From NCBI RefSeq assembly GCF_900067135.1, contig NZ_FJUR01000001.1, positions 1,615,501-1,679,500 on the forward strand: a stretch of DNA of 64,000 nucleotides, in the 5' to 3' direction. Source of the stretch: Rhizobium sp. 9140 (GTDB lineage Bacteria > Pseudomonadota > Alphaproteobacteria > Rhizobiales > Rhizobiaceae). This document shows, in pieces, positions 36,301-45,563 of this stretch. The position numbers and the translations under genes were made by a program. The notes beneath the pieces were generated by a model, which did not search any database, was not told where the DNA came from, and saw nothing but the letters and a program-made list of their open reading frames with translations. The first letter of the stretch is position 1; every line of letters starts with the position of its first letter.

Positions 36301-38136
36301 ATGACCGACACCGTTCGACTGACCGCGGCGCAAGCCATGTTCCGCTGGCTTTCCGTGCAGATGACCGAAGAGGGAGACCGCTTCATCGAAGGCGTCTGGG
36401 CGATCTTCGGCCATGGCAACGTCGCCGGCATTGGCGAGGCCTTGCATGGCATCGGTGCGAAGCTGCCGACATGGCGCGGACAGAACGAGCAGACGATGGC
36501 GCATGCGGCCATCGCCTATGCCAAGACGAAGCGCCGCCGGAAAGCCATGGCGGTAACGTCCTCCATCGGTCCCGGCTCGACCAATCTCGTCACGGCCGCA
36601 GCGCTCGCCCATGTGAACCGCCTGCCGGTCCTCTTCATTCCAGGCGACGTCTTCGCAAATCGCCGGCCGGATCCGGTCCTCCAGCAGATCGAGGATTTCG
36701 ACGACGGCACGATGAGCGTCACGGATTGCTTCCGCCCGGTCAGCCGCTATTTTGACCGGATTACCCGGCCCGAGCATCTTCTGACCGCACTGCCGCGCGC
36801 CCTTCAGGTGATGACGGACCCCGCCACCTGCGGTCCCGTCACGCTGGCCTTCTGCCAGGATGTTCAGGCGGAGGCCTACGACTATCCCCTGTCCTTCTTC
36901 GACACGAAGACATGGCGCATCCGGCGCCCGGAGCCCGACATGCGGGAGGTTGAGGATGTCGTTGCGGCGCTGAAGGCTGCGCAGACCCCCGTCATCGTCG
37001 CCGGCGGCGGCGTGCTCTATTCGGGTGCCGACGCAGACCTTTTGGCCTTTGCCCGAAAGCACAACATCCCCGTCGTCGAAACGCAGGCGGGCAAGGGGGC
37101 GATCGACTGGGAGGAGACGCTGAACTTCGGTTCGCCGGGGGTAACAGGCACGGATTGCGGCAACGCGATCGCGGCAAAGGCCGACCTCATTCTGGGTGTC
37201 GGAACGCGCTTTCAGGATTTCACGACGGGAAGCTGGGCCATCTTCGGCAAGGCGAACCGCAAGCTCGTCTCCATCAACCTCACCGGCTACGACGCGGCCA
37301 AGCATGGCGCGATCCCGCTGGTGTCCGACGCGAAAGTGGCGCTGGAGCGGATTTCGAAGGGGCTCGGCGAGCACCGCTTCGCCGATCCGGACTTTGCGGC
37401 TCGGGATGCCTGGTTCAAGGCGACAGAGCAGGTGACGGCGGCACCGGAGCCTGCGAGCGCCAATGTCCTGCCTTCGGATGCTCAGATCATCGGGGCGGTG
37501 CAGCGGGTGGCCGGGCCACAGACGGTTGCCATGTGCGCGGCCGGCACCATGCCGGGAGCGTTGCAGATCCTCTGGCGGTCCGCAGCGGGCGGCTACCACA
37601 TGGAATACGGCTTCTCCTGCATGGGTTACGAGGTCGCGGGCGCGTTCGGCATCAAGCTGGCAGCGCCGGACAAGGAGGTCGTCTGCTTCGTCGGCGACGG
37701 CTCCTACATGATGGCGAACTCCGAACTGGCAACCGCCGTGATGATGCGGGTGCCCTTCACCATCGTTCTCACCGACAACCGTGGTTACGGCTGCATCAAC
37801 CGGCTCCAGCAGGAGTGCGGCGGTGCCGAATTCAACAATATGTACAAGGACAGCAACATCGAGGTGCAGCCCGAGATCGACTTCGTGGCGCATGCCGCCT
37901 CGATGGGCGCGCATGCGCTGAAAGTCGACAGCATCGCGGACCTCGAACGCGAGATTGTGGCCGCGCGGGATCGCCAGATCCCCACCGTGATCGTCATCGA
38001 TACGGAAGCGGAAACCGGTCCGGGTATCGGCGGCGCCTGGTGGGATGTCGCCGTTCCCGCGGTCGGCGATACCGACAAGCTCGCCCGCGCCCGCGCCCAT
38101 TACGAGGCCAACACCGCGCGCCAGCGCATCAACTGA
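36301..38136 (+). CDS. iolD: 3D-(3,5/4)-trihydroxycyclohexane-1,2-dione hydrolase
   Basis: A 611-residue thiamine-diphosphate enzyme that opens the ring of trihydroxycyclohexane-1,2-dione to 5-deoxy-glucuronate. The N-terminal Pyr domain has EGVWAIFGHGNVAGIGEAL and NEQTMAHAAIAYAK (catalytic Glu region). The central domain has PVIVAGGGVLYSGAD and the PP domain has MGYEVAGAFG and the ThDP motif VCFVGDGSYMMANSELATAVMMRVPFTIVLTDN. Length and domain order match IolD. It starts one base after iolC. Confidence 0.96.
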   Translation: MTDTVRLTAAQAMFRWLSVQMTEEGDRFIEGVWAIFGHGNVAGIGEALHGIGAKLPTWRGQNEQTMAHAAIAYAKTKRRRKAMAVTSSIGPGSTNLVTAAALAHVNRLPVLFIPGDVFANRRPDPVLQQIEDFDDGTMSVTDCFRPVSRYFDRITRPEHLLTALPRALQVMTDPATCGPVTLAFCQDVQAEAYDYPLSFFDTKTWRIRRPEPDMREVEDVVAALKAAQTPVIVAGGGVLYSGADADLLAFARKHNIPVVETQAGKGAIDWEETLNFGSPGVTGTDCGNAIAAKADLILGVGTRFQDFTTGSWAIFGKANRKLVSINLTGYDAAKHGAIPLVSDAKVALERISKGLGEHRFADPDFAARDAWFKATEQVTAAPEPASANVLPSDAQIIGAVQRVAGPQTVAMCAAGTMPGALQILWRSAAGGYHMEYGFSCMGYEVAGAFGIKLAAPDKEVVCFVGDGSYMMANSELATAVMMRVPFTIVLTDNRGYGCINRLQQECGGAEFNNMYKDSNIEVQPEIDFVAHAASMGAHALKVDSIADLEREIVAARDRQIPTVIVIDTEAETGPGIGGAWWDVAVPAVGDTDKLARARAHYEANTARQRIN

Positions 38137-38163
38137 CATGTCGACAGGCCGGAAGGAACGACC

Positions 38164-39081
38164 ATGATACTCTACGGAACCAACCCCATTGCCTGGTCGA
38201 ATGACGACGATCAGACGATCGGCGCGCATCTGACGCTTGAGGATTGCCTGTCGGATTGCCGCAAGATCGGCTTCGACGGTATCGAGAAGGGCCACAAGAT
38301 GCCGAGCGAGGGCGGGGCACTGAAGGACGCGCTCGGCGCGTTCGGCCTGCGCTTCGTCGGCGGGTGGCACTCCACCAATCTCCTCGTCAACGACGTGGAG
38401 ACCGAAATGGCAGCGCTGCAGACCTTCATCGACATGACCAAGGCCGCCGGCGGCGACCACATCAATGCCTGCGAATGCTCCAACACCGTGCATGGCAGCG
38501 AGGGCACGCCGGTCAACGACCGACCCATCATGACCGATGCCGAGTGGACACGGTTTTCGCAAGGCTATGAGGCACTTTCGAAGCATGCGGCCGATCAGGG
38601 CGTCAAGATGGGCTACCACCACCACATGGGCACGATCATCGAGAGCGCCGCCGATATCGATCGCTTCATGAGCATGGCCGGGCCTCAGACGCGGCTTCTC
38701 CTCGACACGGGCCACTGCACCTTCGGCGGTGCCGATCCGCAGGACGTCGCCCGGAAATACATGGACCGCGTCACGCACATCCATGCCAAGAACATCCGGC
38801 CCGAGATCATGGCCCGCGTCCGCTCCGAAAACCTGTCGTTTCTCGATGGCGTGCGTCTTGGGGTCTTCACCGTGCCGGGTGATCCGGAAGGCTGCGTCGC
38901 CTTCGAACCCGTGCTGAAGATCGCCGCAGAGCATGGCTATGCGGGCTGGCTCGTCATCGAGGCCGAGCAGGACAGCGCCGTTCGGGAGCCGTTCCTCTAC
39001 CAGAACATGGGCCTGAAGGCTCTAAAGGCGATGTCTCGCCATGCGGGGCTCGACACATCCTCCGCGACAGCCGCGGAATAA
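38164..39081 (+). CDS. iolE: Myo-inosose-2 dehydratase
   Basis: A 305-residue TIM-barrel dehydratase that converts scyllo-inosose to the diketo intermediate for IolD. Features are [70 protein letters not shown] and [17 protein letters not shown], all typical of IolE. It follows iolD by 27 bases. The protein at 43503-44417 shows the same motif series and is its paralogue. Confidence 0.95.
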   Translation: MILYGTNPIAWSNDDDQTIGAHLTLEDCLSDCRKIGFDGIEKGHKMPSEGGALKDALGAFGLRFVGGWHSTNLLVNDVETEMAALQTFIDMTKAAGGDHINACECSNTVHGSEGTPVNDRPIMTDAEWTRFSQGYEALSKHAADQGVKMGYHHHMGTIIESAADIDRFMSMAGPQTRLLLDTGHCTFGGADPQDVARKYMDRVTHIHAKNIRPEIMARVRSENLSFLDGVRLGVFTVPGDPEGCVAFEPVLKIAAEHGYAGWLVIEAEQDSAVREPFLYQNMGLKALKAMSRHAGLDTSSATAAE

Positions 39082-39095
39082 GGAAGGCAAGAGCG

Positions 39096-39908
39096 ATGAG
39101 CATGCTTCAACGCCGGCCCTTTGGCGGGCACGGCAAGGTCCACGAGATCACGCCGCAGTCGGCCGGCTGGCGCTATGTCGGCTTCAGCCTCTACCGCCTG
39201 CGCGCGGGCGACAGGATCGGTGAGGCGACCGGTGCGATGGAAACCATTCTGGTGATGGTCGAGGGCAAGGCACGGGTTCAGGCGGCGGGCACGGATTGGG
39301 GCGAACTCGGCGATCGTATGAACGTCTTTGAGCGCACGCCGCCGCACTGCCTCTATGTGCCGAATAATGAGACATGGCAGGCGCAGGCGACCACGGACTG
39401 CACCATCGCCGTCTGCCTGGCTCCGGGAAAGGGCGGCCACAAGGCCCACCGTATCGGGCCGGACCGGATCACGCTCACGCCACGCGGGACCGGCGCAAAC
39501 CAGCGCTTTATCAACAACATCGCGATGGAAGCCGATGACGACTGTGACAGCCTGCTGGTGACGGAGGTGTTCACGCCGGCCGGCAACTGGTCGTCCTATC
39601 CAAGTCATCGGCACGACGAGGACGATTTTCCGCGGATCACCTATCTGGAGGAGACCTATTACCACAGGCTCGATCCTGACACGGGATTCGGCGTCCAGCG
39701 GGTCTACACGGAGGATGGCACGCTCGACGAGACCATAGCTGTGAAGTCGCACGATGTCGTCCTCGTGCCACGCGGCCATCACCCCTGCGGCGCGCCCTAT
39801 GGTTTCGACATGTACTATCTCAACGTCATGGCAGGTCCCTTGCGGAACTGGCGTTTCGTTCCCGATCCCGCCGTCCAGTGGATCATCGATCGCGACACGA
39901 AGGCCTGA
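39096..39908 (+). CDS. iolB: 5-Deoxy-glucuronate isomerase
   Basis: A 270-residue bicupin that isomerises 5-deoxy-glucuronate to 5-dehydro-2-deoxy-gluconate. The second cupin has the metal-binding cluster SSYPSHRHDEDDFPRITYLEETYYHRLDP, with the His and Glu ligands expected of IolB, and VLVPRGHHPCGAPYGFDMYYLNVMAGP. It lies 14 bases after iolE and completes the iolC-D-E-B series. Confidence 0.95.
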   Translation: MSMLQRRPFGGHGKVHEITPQSAGWRYVGFSLYRLRAGDRIGEATGAMETILVMVEGKARVQAAGTDWGELGDRMNVFERTPPHCLYVPNNETWQAQATTDCTIAVCLAPGKGGHKAHRIGPDRITLTPRGTGANQRFINNIAMEADDDCDSLLVTEVFTPAGNWSSYPSHRHDEDDFPRITYLEETYYHRLDPDTGFGVQRVYTEDGTLDETIAVKSHDVVLVPRGHHPCGAPYGFDMYYLNVMAGPLRNWRFVPDPAVQWIIDRDTKA

Positions 39909-39930
39909 CCGCCTGACGAAAGGACATCTC

Positions 39931-40320
39931 ATGCCGCTGATCAAGCTGCACATCCGCAAGGGCCGGTCGGAGGCCGACATCACACGCCTTCTCGACACGG
40001 TGCACGCGGTGATGCTGGACGCATTTCATGTACCGGAACGGGATCGCTACCAGATCGTGTTCGAACACGAGGACACGCATTTTCGCGCGCTGGATACGGG
40101 TCTCGGCTTCACGCGGACGGATCGTTTCGTCCTGATCGAAGTCGTCTCGCGGCCAAGGCCAAGATCCGAAAAGCTCGCATTCTATCAGGGGCTTGGTGTT
40201 CAATTGTCCGAAAGATGCGGCATTCCGGCGTCCGATCTCATGGTGTCTTTCGTTGAGAACAGTGACGAGGACTGGTCGTTCGGCGGGGGTGTCGCTCAAT
40301 TCGTGACGGGTGATCTATGA
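39931..40320 (+). CDS. Tautomerase-superfamily protein in the iol operon
   Basis: A 129-residue protein of the tautomerase/MIF fold (Tautomerase_2-like). After Met removal the N-terminus is Pro-1, the catalytic base of this superfamily, in MPLIKLHIRKGRSEADITRL. Later motifs are RYQIVFEHEDTHFRA and DRFVLIEVVSRPRPRSEKLAFYQGL. Proteins of this type usually act on enol/keto acids. In this operon it sits between iolB and iolR and overlaps iolR by four bases (ATGA). A role on an enolisable intermediate of inositol breakdown is a reasonable inference. Confidence 0.85.
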   Translation: MPLIKLHIRKGRSEADITRLLDTVHAVMLDAFHVPERDRYQIVFEHEDTHFRALDTGLGFTRTDRFVLIEVVSRPRPRSEKLAFYQGLGVQLSERCGIPASDLMVSFVENSDEDWSFGGGVAQFVTGDL

Positions 40321-41216
40321 GCGGTCGGCTGGACCCCGTCCCGCAAGGTCGTCGGGCGTCTGCCTCCGCGCGTTCGCTTCGAGGACCCCTACAGCGTGGC
40401 AAGGACGACCGTCCGCGGGATCTCGATACGCTGAAAGCCCTGATGCTGGCGCGGCACGCAGACTTTCCCAAGCGGATCGCGACGCTTGCACATTACGCCC
40501 TCGACCATCCCGACGATATTGCCTTCGGCACCGTCGCATCCATTGCAGACGCTGCGCAGGTTTCGCCGTCGACGCTCGTCCGTTTTGGGCAGTTCCTCGG
40601 ATATAGCGGGTTCAGCGATCTTCAGTCGGTGTTCCAGCAGGCGGGACGCACGAGAATCGTCGCAAAGGCCACATCTCATGCTGCATCGGCGGCTGGCCCC
40701 GCCCGCGACGACTGGAACGCCATTCAGGAGACGGTCGAGGCCTGCCGCATGTCGCTCGACATGATGGGCGAGACGATCCCCCTTGCCGACATCAGCGCTG
40801 CGTCGGGCATGCTATCGACGGCGGATAGCATCTTCATTCTCGCGGACAAAGATGCTCTGCCGTTCGCAAGCTTCTTCCACCGGCGTCTTGTCGCGATGAA
40901 CCTCCGGGCCATCCTGCTGACCGACCTGGCCTCTGCAACCGACATCCTCGCTCTTGCAAGGCGCGGAGATGCGGCCGTCATCCTCGAAACGGCCCCGTTC
41001 AGCAGCGCGCTCGCTGCTCATGTCGTGACCATCAAAGAGTTGCAGATGCCGATTGTCTGCATGACCGATACGCCACTATCGTCCACGGCAGCACTCGCCA
41101 GCGTTCGCTTCAATCTCGCCGGTGCCGGCAGAGACGCCTTGTCACGCGTGACAGCCGGCATCGTGCTCGGCGACGCCCTGGCCAACGGTATTCGTGCGTC
41201 CTTGCAGACGACGTGA
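40317..41216 (+). CDS. iolR: RpiR-family regulator of inositol catabolism
   Basis: A 299-residue RpiR-type protein. The N-terminal HTH_6 domain is at about 45-120 (KRIATLAHYALDHPDDIAFGTVASIADAAQVSPSTLVRFGQFLGYSGFSDLQ). A SIS domain follows, in which a sugar-phosphate is normally sensed (DSIFILADKDALPFASFF...GDAAVILETAPFSS). Rhizobial IolR belongs to this family and represses iol genes until the phosphorylated intermediate builds up. Here it is the last gene of the operon and is coupled to the tautomerase gene. Convergence with the reverse operon leaves only 14 bases. Confidence 0.9.
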   Translation: MSGRLDPVPQGRRASASARSLRGPLQRGKDDRPRDLDTLKALMLARHADFPKRIATLAHYALDHPDDIAFGTVASIADAAQVSPSTLVRFGQFLGYSGFSDLQSVFQQAGRTRIVAKATSHAASAAGPARDDWNAIQETVEACRMSLDMMGETIPLADISAASGMLSTADSIFILADKDALPFASFFHRRLVAMNLRAILLTDLASATDILALARRGDAAVILETAPFSSALAAHVVTIKELQMPIVCMTDTPLSSTAALASVRFNLAGAGRDALSRVTAGIVLGDALANGIRASLQTT

Positions 41217-41230
41217 CGGGTGAGAGAAGC

Positions 41231-42277
41231 CTATTCCACCAGCCCTGCCTGCGTGAAGTCGATACCGAGCGCCTGCCGTATGCCGTCGAGCAGCCGCATG
41301 GTGGCGAGCGATGCCTCGACGGGTCGGCACGCGGTCTCGCATTTTCCTTCCGAGATCGCCCAGGCGATCTCGGCGGCTTCGTAAAAAAGACCCTGGAAAT
41401 GCGCGCCTCTCGGCTCTTCGTAGCGCAGGCGGCGGGTGCCATCGAGGGACCAGACCTCGAAGCTGCCGGGCAGGTGAAACTCCGTCTCGAACCGTATGGT
41501 GCCTCGGCTGCCCATGATCGCCGCGTTCGTCGGGCTGAAACCGTAAGGCGATGTCGACATTGTGCCGAGAGCGCCGCTCTTGTTGGAGACGACGACGGAG
41601 AGCTGTCCGTTGACGCCGGCCGGGTCGGGCGTGGCCAGACCGACGATGCGCTCGGGCGTGCCAAGAAGCTTGGCGAGGAGCGAGACGGGATAGGTCCCGA
41701 GATCGAGAAGAGGCCCGCCGGCAAGCGTCGCATCGAAGATCCGGTGATCGCGCGGCAGGTATTCGCCATACTCGGTATAGACGGAGAGGATATCGCCGAT
41801 GTCGCCGGCATCGAGGACCTGGCTGATCACGTCGAATTTCGGGAGGAAGTAGGTCCAGAGCGCCTCGGCGAAGAACACACCCTTCGACCGCGCGGCGGCC
41901 ACCATGTCCGCTGCCTGTGCGTGATTGAGAGCCACCGGCTTCTCGACGAGAACATGCTTTCCTGCCGCAATCGCCAACATCGCGTGCTCATGGTGCAGGT
42001 TGTGGGGTGTCGCGACATAGATGATGTCGATATCGTCGGCAGCAACGAGCGCTTCGTAACTGCCGTAAGCACGGGGAAGCTGCCAGGCGGCTGCAAACCT
42101 CTCGGCGGCCTCGGGCGATCGGGAGCCGACCGCCGCGATCGTCTGGCGCGTATGCGCCTGAACCGACTCCACGAACTTCGCGGCGATCCATCCCGAGCCG
42201 AGAATACCCCACCGAAGCGGGGGTGCCTCCATCGGTGGCCGGGTCCGGGGCAGGGGCAGTGTTTCGGGGAAAGACAT
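41231..42277 (-). CDS. Gfo/Idh/MocA oxidoreductase (dihydrodiol dehydrogenase-like)
   Basis: A 348-residue NAD(P)-dependent dehydrogenase. A ~17-residue Pro-rich leader is followed by LRWGILGSGWIAAKFVESV, the nucleotide-binding fold, then VEKPVALNHAQA with the Lys, and FFAEALWTYFLPKF, a motif typical of dimeric dihydrodiol dehydrogenase and glucose-fructose oxidoreductase types. GGAGA lies well placed before the ATG at 42277. It is the last gene of the reverse operon. The substrate is probably a cyclic polyol or its ketone. Confidence 0.87.
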   Translation of the reverse strand: MSFPETLPLPRTRPPMEAPPLRWGILGSGWIAAKFVESVQAHTRQTIAAVGSRSPEAAERFAAAWQLPRAYGSYEALVAADDIDIIYVATPHNLHHEHAMLAIAAGKHVLVEKPVALNHAQAADMVAAARSKGVFFAEALWTYFLPKFDVISQVLDAGDIGDILSVYTEYGEYLPRDHRIFDATLAGGPLLDLGTYPVSLLAKLLGTPERIVGLATPDPAGVNGQLSVVVSNKSGALGTMSTSPYGFSPTNAAIMGSRGTIRFETEFHLPGSFEVWSLDGTRRLRYEEPRGAHFQGLFYEAAEIAWAISEGKCETACRPVEASLATMRLLDGIRQALGIDFTQAGLVE

Positions 42278-42306
42278 GCGTGCTTCTCCTTCTCGTTCGT
42301 CGCGTG

Positions 42307-43479
42307 TCAGCCGGAGATCTTCTGCCAGGACCCGGTCTCGACGGAGCGTTCCATCGCGTCGATGATGCGTTCGTTGGCAAGCCCGAAGTCGAAGTTCGGA
42401 AAACAGTCCGCGCCGTTGCAGATGCCCTCGATGAGATCGCGGACCTCAATGACCTTGACGTCGAAATAACCGAGACCGCCGCCTGCAAAATCGAACCCGA
42501 AGAAAGCGCCGAACTGCGGTACCTGGCTTCCCGCGAGGATGGTCTTGAAACCGCGGTCCGGCTTCGGATCGTTGAAGCGCGAGATCTTCAACTCGTTGAA
42601 GCGCTCCCCATCCATGATGATGGTGCCCTCTGTGCCGGAAACCTCCCAGTAGATGCCGAAGACTTTGCCGGCAGCGACACGCGATGCCTCGATCGTACCG
42701 CCCGCCCCATTGCTGAAGCGGATCAGCGTCTGGATCTGGTCCTCGTTCTCCACTGTCGCGCGCGGCGCATCCGTGTCCGACGTCGCCCCATAGCCGGAAC
42801 CGCTTTGCGGCACGGGCCGCGTCGGAAAGAAGGTCTGCGTCTGCGCGATGACCTGATCGATATCGCCGACCAGATATTGCGCCACCGAGATCACATGGCT
42901 TCCCAGATCCCCGAGCGCGCCCGATCCCGCATCCTTGCGTGTGCACCGCCAGGAAAACGGCAGGTCCGGATCGTTGAAGAAACCCTGATCGAACCATCCG
43001 CGAAACCGCATCGGCGTGCCGATATCGCCGCGGTCGATCATGATCTTGGCGAGCATGGCGGCAGGGGTCTTGATGTTGTTGAAGGCGACCATGGTCTTCA
43101 CGCCCTGCCGTCGTGCCGCCTCGGCCATCTCCTCGGCCTCGGCCAGCGTCACCGATAGCGGTTTCTCGCAATAGACGTGCTTGCCGGCGGCGATGGCAGC
43201 AAGCGCCATCTCATGGTGCATCGCGTTGGGCGACGTGATGTCGACCACGTCGATGCCGGGATCGGTCACAAGCGTCCGCCAGTCGCCGGTGCTCCGCTCA
43301 AACCCGAAACGGTTGGCGGCATCGGCCGCAAGCTCGCTCGTGACATCGGCGAGCATGCTCAGATGCGGGATCGCCGGCAAATCCCGGTAGAGCGTGGCCG
43401 CGCGACGGTAGGCATCGGCATGGGCCTGCCCCATGAAGCCGGAGCCGATCAGACCGATGTTCAGCGTCTTTTTTGGCAT
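42307..43479 (-). CDS. Gfo/Idh/MocA oxidoreductase
   Basis: A 390-residue dehydrogenase. The ATG at 43479 gives MPKKTLNIGLIGSGFMGQAHADAYRRA, while the frame continues upstream without start signals. EKPLSVTLAEAEEMAE holds the catalytic Lys, and GALGDLGSHVISVAQYLVGD (Asp/His) matches the IolG/IolW/AraQ-like larger members. The long ~390-residue form and the GGTIEASRVAAGK segment resemble oxidoreductases linked to inositols and related sugars. It is the third gene of the reverse operon, 23 bases after the IolE-like gene. Confidence 0.87.
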   Translation of the reverse strand: MPKKTLNIGLIGSGFMGQAHADAYRRAATLYRDLPAIPHLSMLADVTSELAADAANRFGFERSTGDWRTLVTDPGIDVVDITSPNAMHHEMALAAIAAGKHVYCEKPLSVTLAEAEEMAEAARRQGVKTMVAFNNIKTPAAMLAKIMIDRGDIGTPMRFRGWFDQGFFNDPDLPFSWRCTRKDAGSGALGDLGSHVISVAQYLVGDIDQVIAQTQTFFPTRPVPQSGSGYGATSDTDAPRATVENEDQIQTLIRFSNGAGGTIEASRVAAGKVFGIYWEVSGTEGTIIMDGERFNELKISRFNDPKPDRGFKTILAGSQVPQFGAFFGFDFAGGGLGYFDVKVIEVRDLIEGICNGADCFPNFDFGLANERIIDAMERSVETGSWQKISG

Positions 43480-43502
43480 CGTCGTTGTCCTCAAGGGGGC
43501 CA

Positions 43503-44417
43503 TCAGGCCGAGAATTGCGCAAGGATATGGTGGAAAGCCGCAGTGACGGCCGGCAAAGGCGGCACGATCGACGGATCCTGCTCTGCCTCGACCACAAGCC
43601 ATCCGCGATAGCCGCTCTCCCGGACGAAGCGCGCCATTGGCGCGAAATCGAGCGCGCCGTCTCCGGGGACGGTGAACATGCCGCTTCGCACCCCTTCGTT
43701 GAAGCTCAGGTCACGGGTGCGAACCGCGGCAAGAGCCGGCGCGCGGACATCCTTCAGGTGAATATGGACGATGCGGTCGCCGAAGCGCTCGATCAGCTGA
43801 GGGTAGGCAAAGCCTGCCGCCGCCGCATGGCCCGTGTCGAGAAGAAGCCCGACCGACGGCCCTGCCGCGTCGAAGATCGACGAGATCTCGTCGAACGTCT
43901 CGGCGACCATCATCAGATGATGATGATAGGCGAGCGTCAGACCATACGCGCCGGCGAGCGTGGTGCCGAAATCGGTCAATCGGGCAGAATAGGCCGCGAC
44001 ATCCCCTCCCGCAAGATGCCGCCTGCGGGACATCGGCGCATCGAGAGGCGCACCGGGCGTCATCATGGCCGTTTCGCCATAGACCATGACGGTCGATCCC
44101 ATGGCGCGCAGCAGATCCGCATGGGAAGCCACGGCGGTTAGTTCGTCGTCTACGCTGCCTTCAGCGAGTTGACCGGAATGCCAGCCGGAGGCAAGCGACA
44201 GTTTCCGGCTGTCGAGCAGGGGCGCCAGCAATTCTTTTGTGCGCGGCAACTTGCGGCCAAGCTCGACCCCCTCGTAGCCGGCACGGGCGGCGTCATCGAG
44301 ACAGGTCTCGACCGGGATATCCGCGCCAAGGTCCTCCAGGACATCATTTGCCCAGGACAAAGGGCTCACGGCGAGGCGGACTCCGGACGGAAGCGCCGAA
44401 AGGTTTTCAGATCTCAT
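43503..44417 (-). CDS. Second IolE-like inosose dehydratase
   Basis: A 304-residue TIM-barrel protein with the same motif series as iolE: SPLSWANDVLEDLGADIP, LASGWHSGQLAEGS, LAYHHHLMMVAETFDE, GLLLDTGHAAAAG, IVHIHLKDVR, FNEGVRSGMFTVPGDGALDF, GWLVVEAEQDPS. GGAG lies six bases before the ATG at 44417 (another ATG precedes at 44420). It probably dehydrates an inosose isomer formed by one of the neighbouring dehydrogenases. It is a paralogue, not a recent copy: the two proteins differ throughout outside these motifs. Confidence 0.88.
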   Translation of the reverse strand: MRSENLSALPSGVRLAVSPLSWANDVLEDLGADIPVETCLDDAARAGYEGVELGRKLPRTKELLAPLLDSRKLSLASGWHSGQLAEGSVDDELTAVASHADLLRAMGSTVMVYGETAMMTPGAPLDAPMSRRRHLAGGDVAAYSARLTDFGTTLAGAYGLTLAYHHHLMMVAETFDEISSIFDAAGPSVGLLLDTGHAAAAGFAYPQLIERFGDRIVHIHLKDVRAPALAAVRTRDLSFNEGVRSGMFTVPGDGALDFAPMARFVRESGYRGWLVVEAEQDPSIVPPLPAVTAAFHHILAQFSA

Positions 44418-44469
44418 CATGATCTCCGGTATGAAGGATTGTGCCAGGGTTGCCACGCGGTGTCGCCCT

Positions 44470-45477
44470 TCAGGGCCTCCAGTCGGGGCCAATCCGGACG
44501 GGCAGGCCGGTGGCGACGGACGTCACCGCTGCTTCCGCGATCCGTTGCGCTTCCAGACCGTCGCGGATCGTCGCCAGCGGTTTTGTGCCGGTCCGGATCA
44601 TCTCGACGAACGCGGACATCTCGGCGCGATAGGCTGTCGAGAAGCGTTCGATGAAAGAGTTCATCGGCGGGGAGGCCCTGAAGCCGTCGGCAGCGGCGAT
44701 CACGACCCCGCGCTGCGGACGGTTCTCGACATAGAGCACTTCACGGGCGCAGAGCACTTCGAGACGCTGGTCGTAACCAAAGGGTGCACGGCGGCAGTTG
44801 ATCATCTGGACGAAGCGCCCGGAGGCGGAGGTCAGCGTGACCATGGCCGTATCGATATCGCCGGCTGCGCCGATCTCGGGGTCGATGAGGCAATTGCCGA
44901 CGGCGTAGACCGTCACGATCTCCTCACCCAGCAGGTAGCGCGCCATGTCGAAGTCATGGATCGCCTGATCCCGGAACATGCCGCCGGACCGCTCGACATA
45001 GGCGCGGGGCGGTGGTGCGGGATCGCGCGTGTGCATGACGATGTGTTCCAGCGGTCCCGCAGTGCCATCCGAAATCCGGTCTCTCACGAAGCGGAAATCC
45101 GGATCGTAGCGGCGCTGGAAGGCAAGCAGGCACGGCACACCCGAACGCTCCACCGCCTCCGTGACCGTCTCGACCGTCGCGAAATCGAGGCTCACGGGCT
45201 TCTCGCAGAAGATGGCCTTGCCGGCACGCGCGGCTTCGATCAGCAGAGCGGCATGCGTGTCGGTCGAACTTGCGATCACGACACCGTCAATCGACGGATC
45301 GGCGAAGACCTGCGCAGCCTCGACGATGTCGGCGCCGACGTTCGCCGCAAGCTCCGAGCGCGCCTCGCTCTCGATGGGATCGACAAGATAGCGCACCCGC
45401 ACGGAAGGTTGGCTTGCGGCGTTCGTCGCATGCACATGTCCGATGCGCCCGGCACCGAAGACGGCGAGATGTAGCAT
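44470..45477 (-). CDS. Inositol 2-dehydrogenase-like oxidoreductase (Gfo/Idh/MocA)
   Basis: A 335-residue dehydrogenase, the first gene of the reverse operon. It has LHLAVFGAGRIGHVHATNAAS, CEKPVSLDFATVETVTEA, LLAFQRRYDPDFRFVRDRI and SGGMFRDQAIHDFDMARYLLGEE, all close to the IolG type. The ATG at 45477 follows GGGAGG. Its position next to an IolE paralogue suggests oxidation of myo-inositol or an isomer. It is divergent from the second LacI regulator, only 86 bases away. Confidence 0.88.
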   Translation of the reverse strand: MLHLAVFGAGRIGHVHATNAASQPSVRVRYLVDPIESEARSELAANVGADIVEAAQVFADPSIDGVVIASSTDTHAALLIEAARAGKAIFCEKPVSLDFATVETVTEAVERSGVPCLLAFQRRYDPDFRFVRDRISDGTAGPLEHIVMHTRDPAPPPRAYVERSGGMFRDQAIHDFDMARYLLGEEIVTVYAVGNCLIDPEIGAAGDIDTAMVTLTSASGRFVQMINCRRAPFGYDQRLEVLCAREVLYVENRPQRGVVIAAADGFRASPPMNSFIERFSTAYRAEMSAFVEMIRTGTKPLATIRDGLEAQRIAEAAVTSVATGLPVRIGPDWRP

Positions 45478-45531
45478 GAAGATCCTCCCGATCCACCCGA
45501 GCCGCTTCGGCCCCGTTTGTTGTCGGCAGTC

Positions 45532-45544
45532 TAGCGCGGTGCTA
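45532..45544. promoter_or_regulatory. Candidate operator between divergent dehydrogenase and LacI genes
   Basis: TAGC-GCGGT-GCTA is an inverted repeat in the 86-base divergent promoter, a common placement for a LacI-family operator. Confidence 0.35.
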
Positions 45545-45563
45545 ATGAGGGGATACGTCGATC

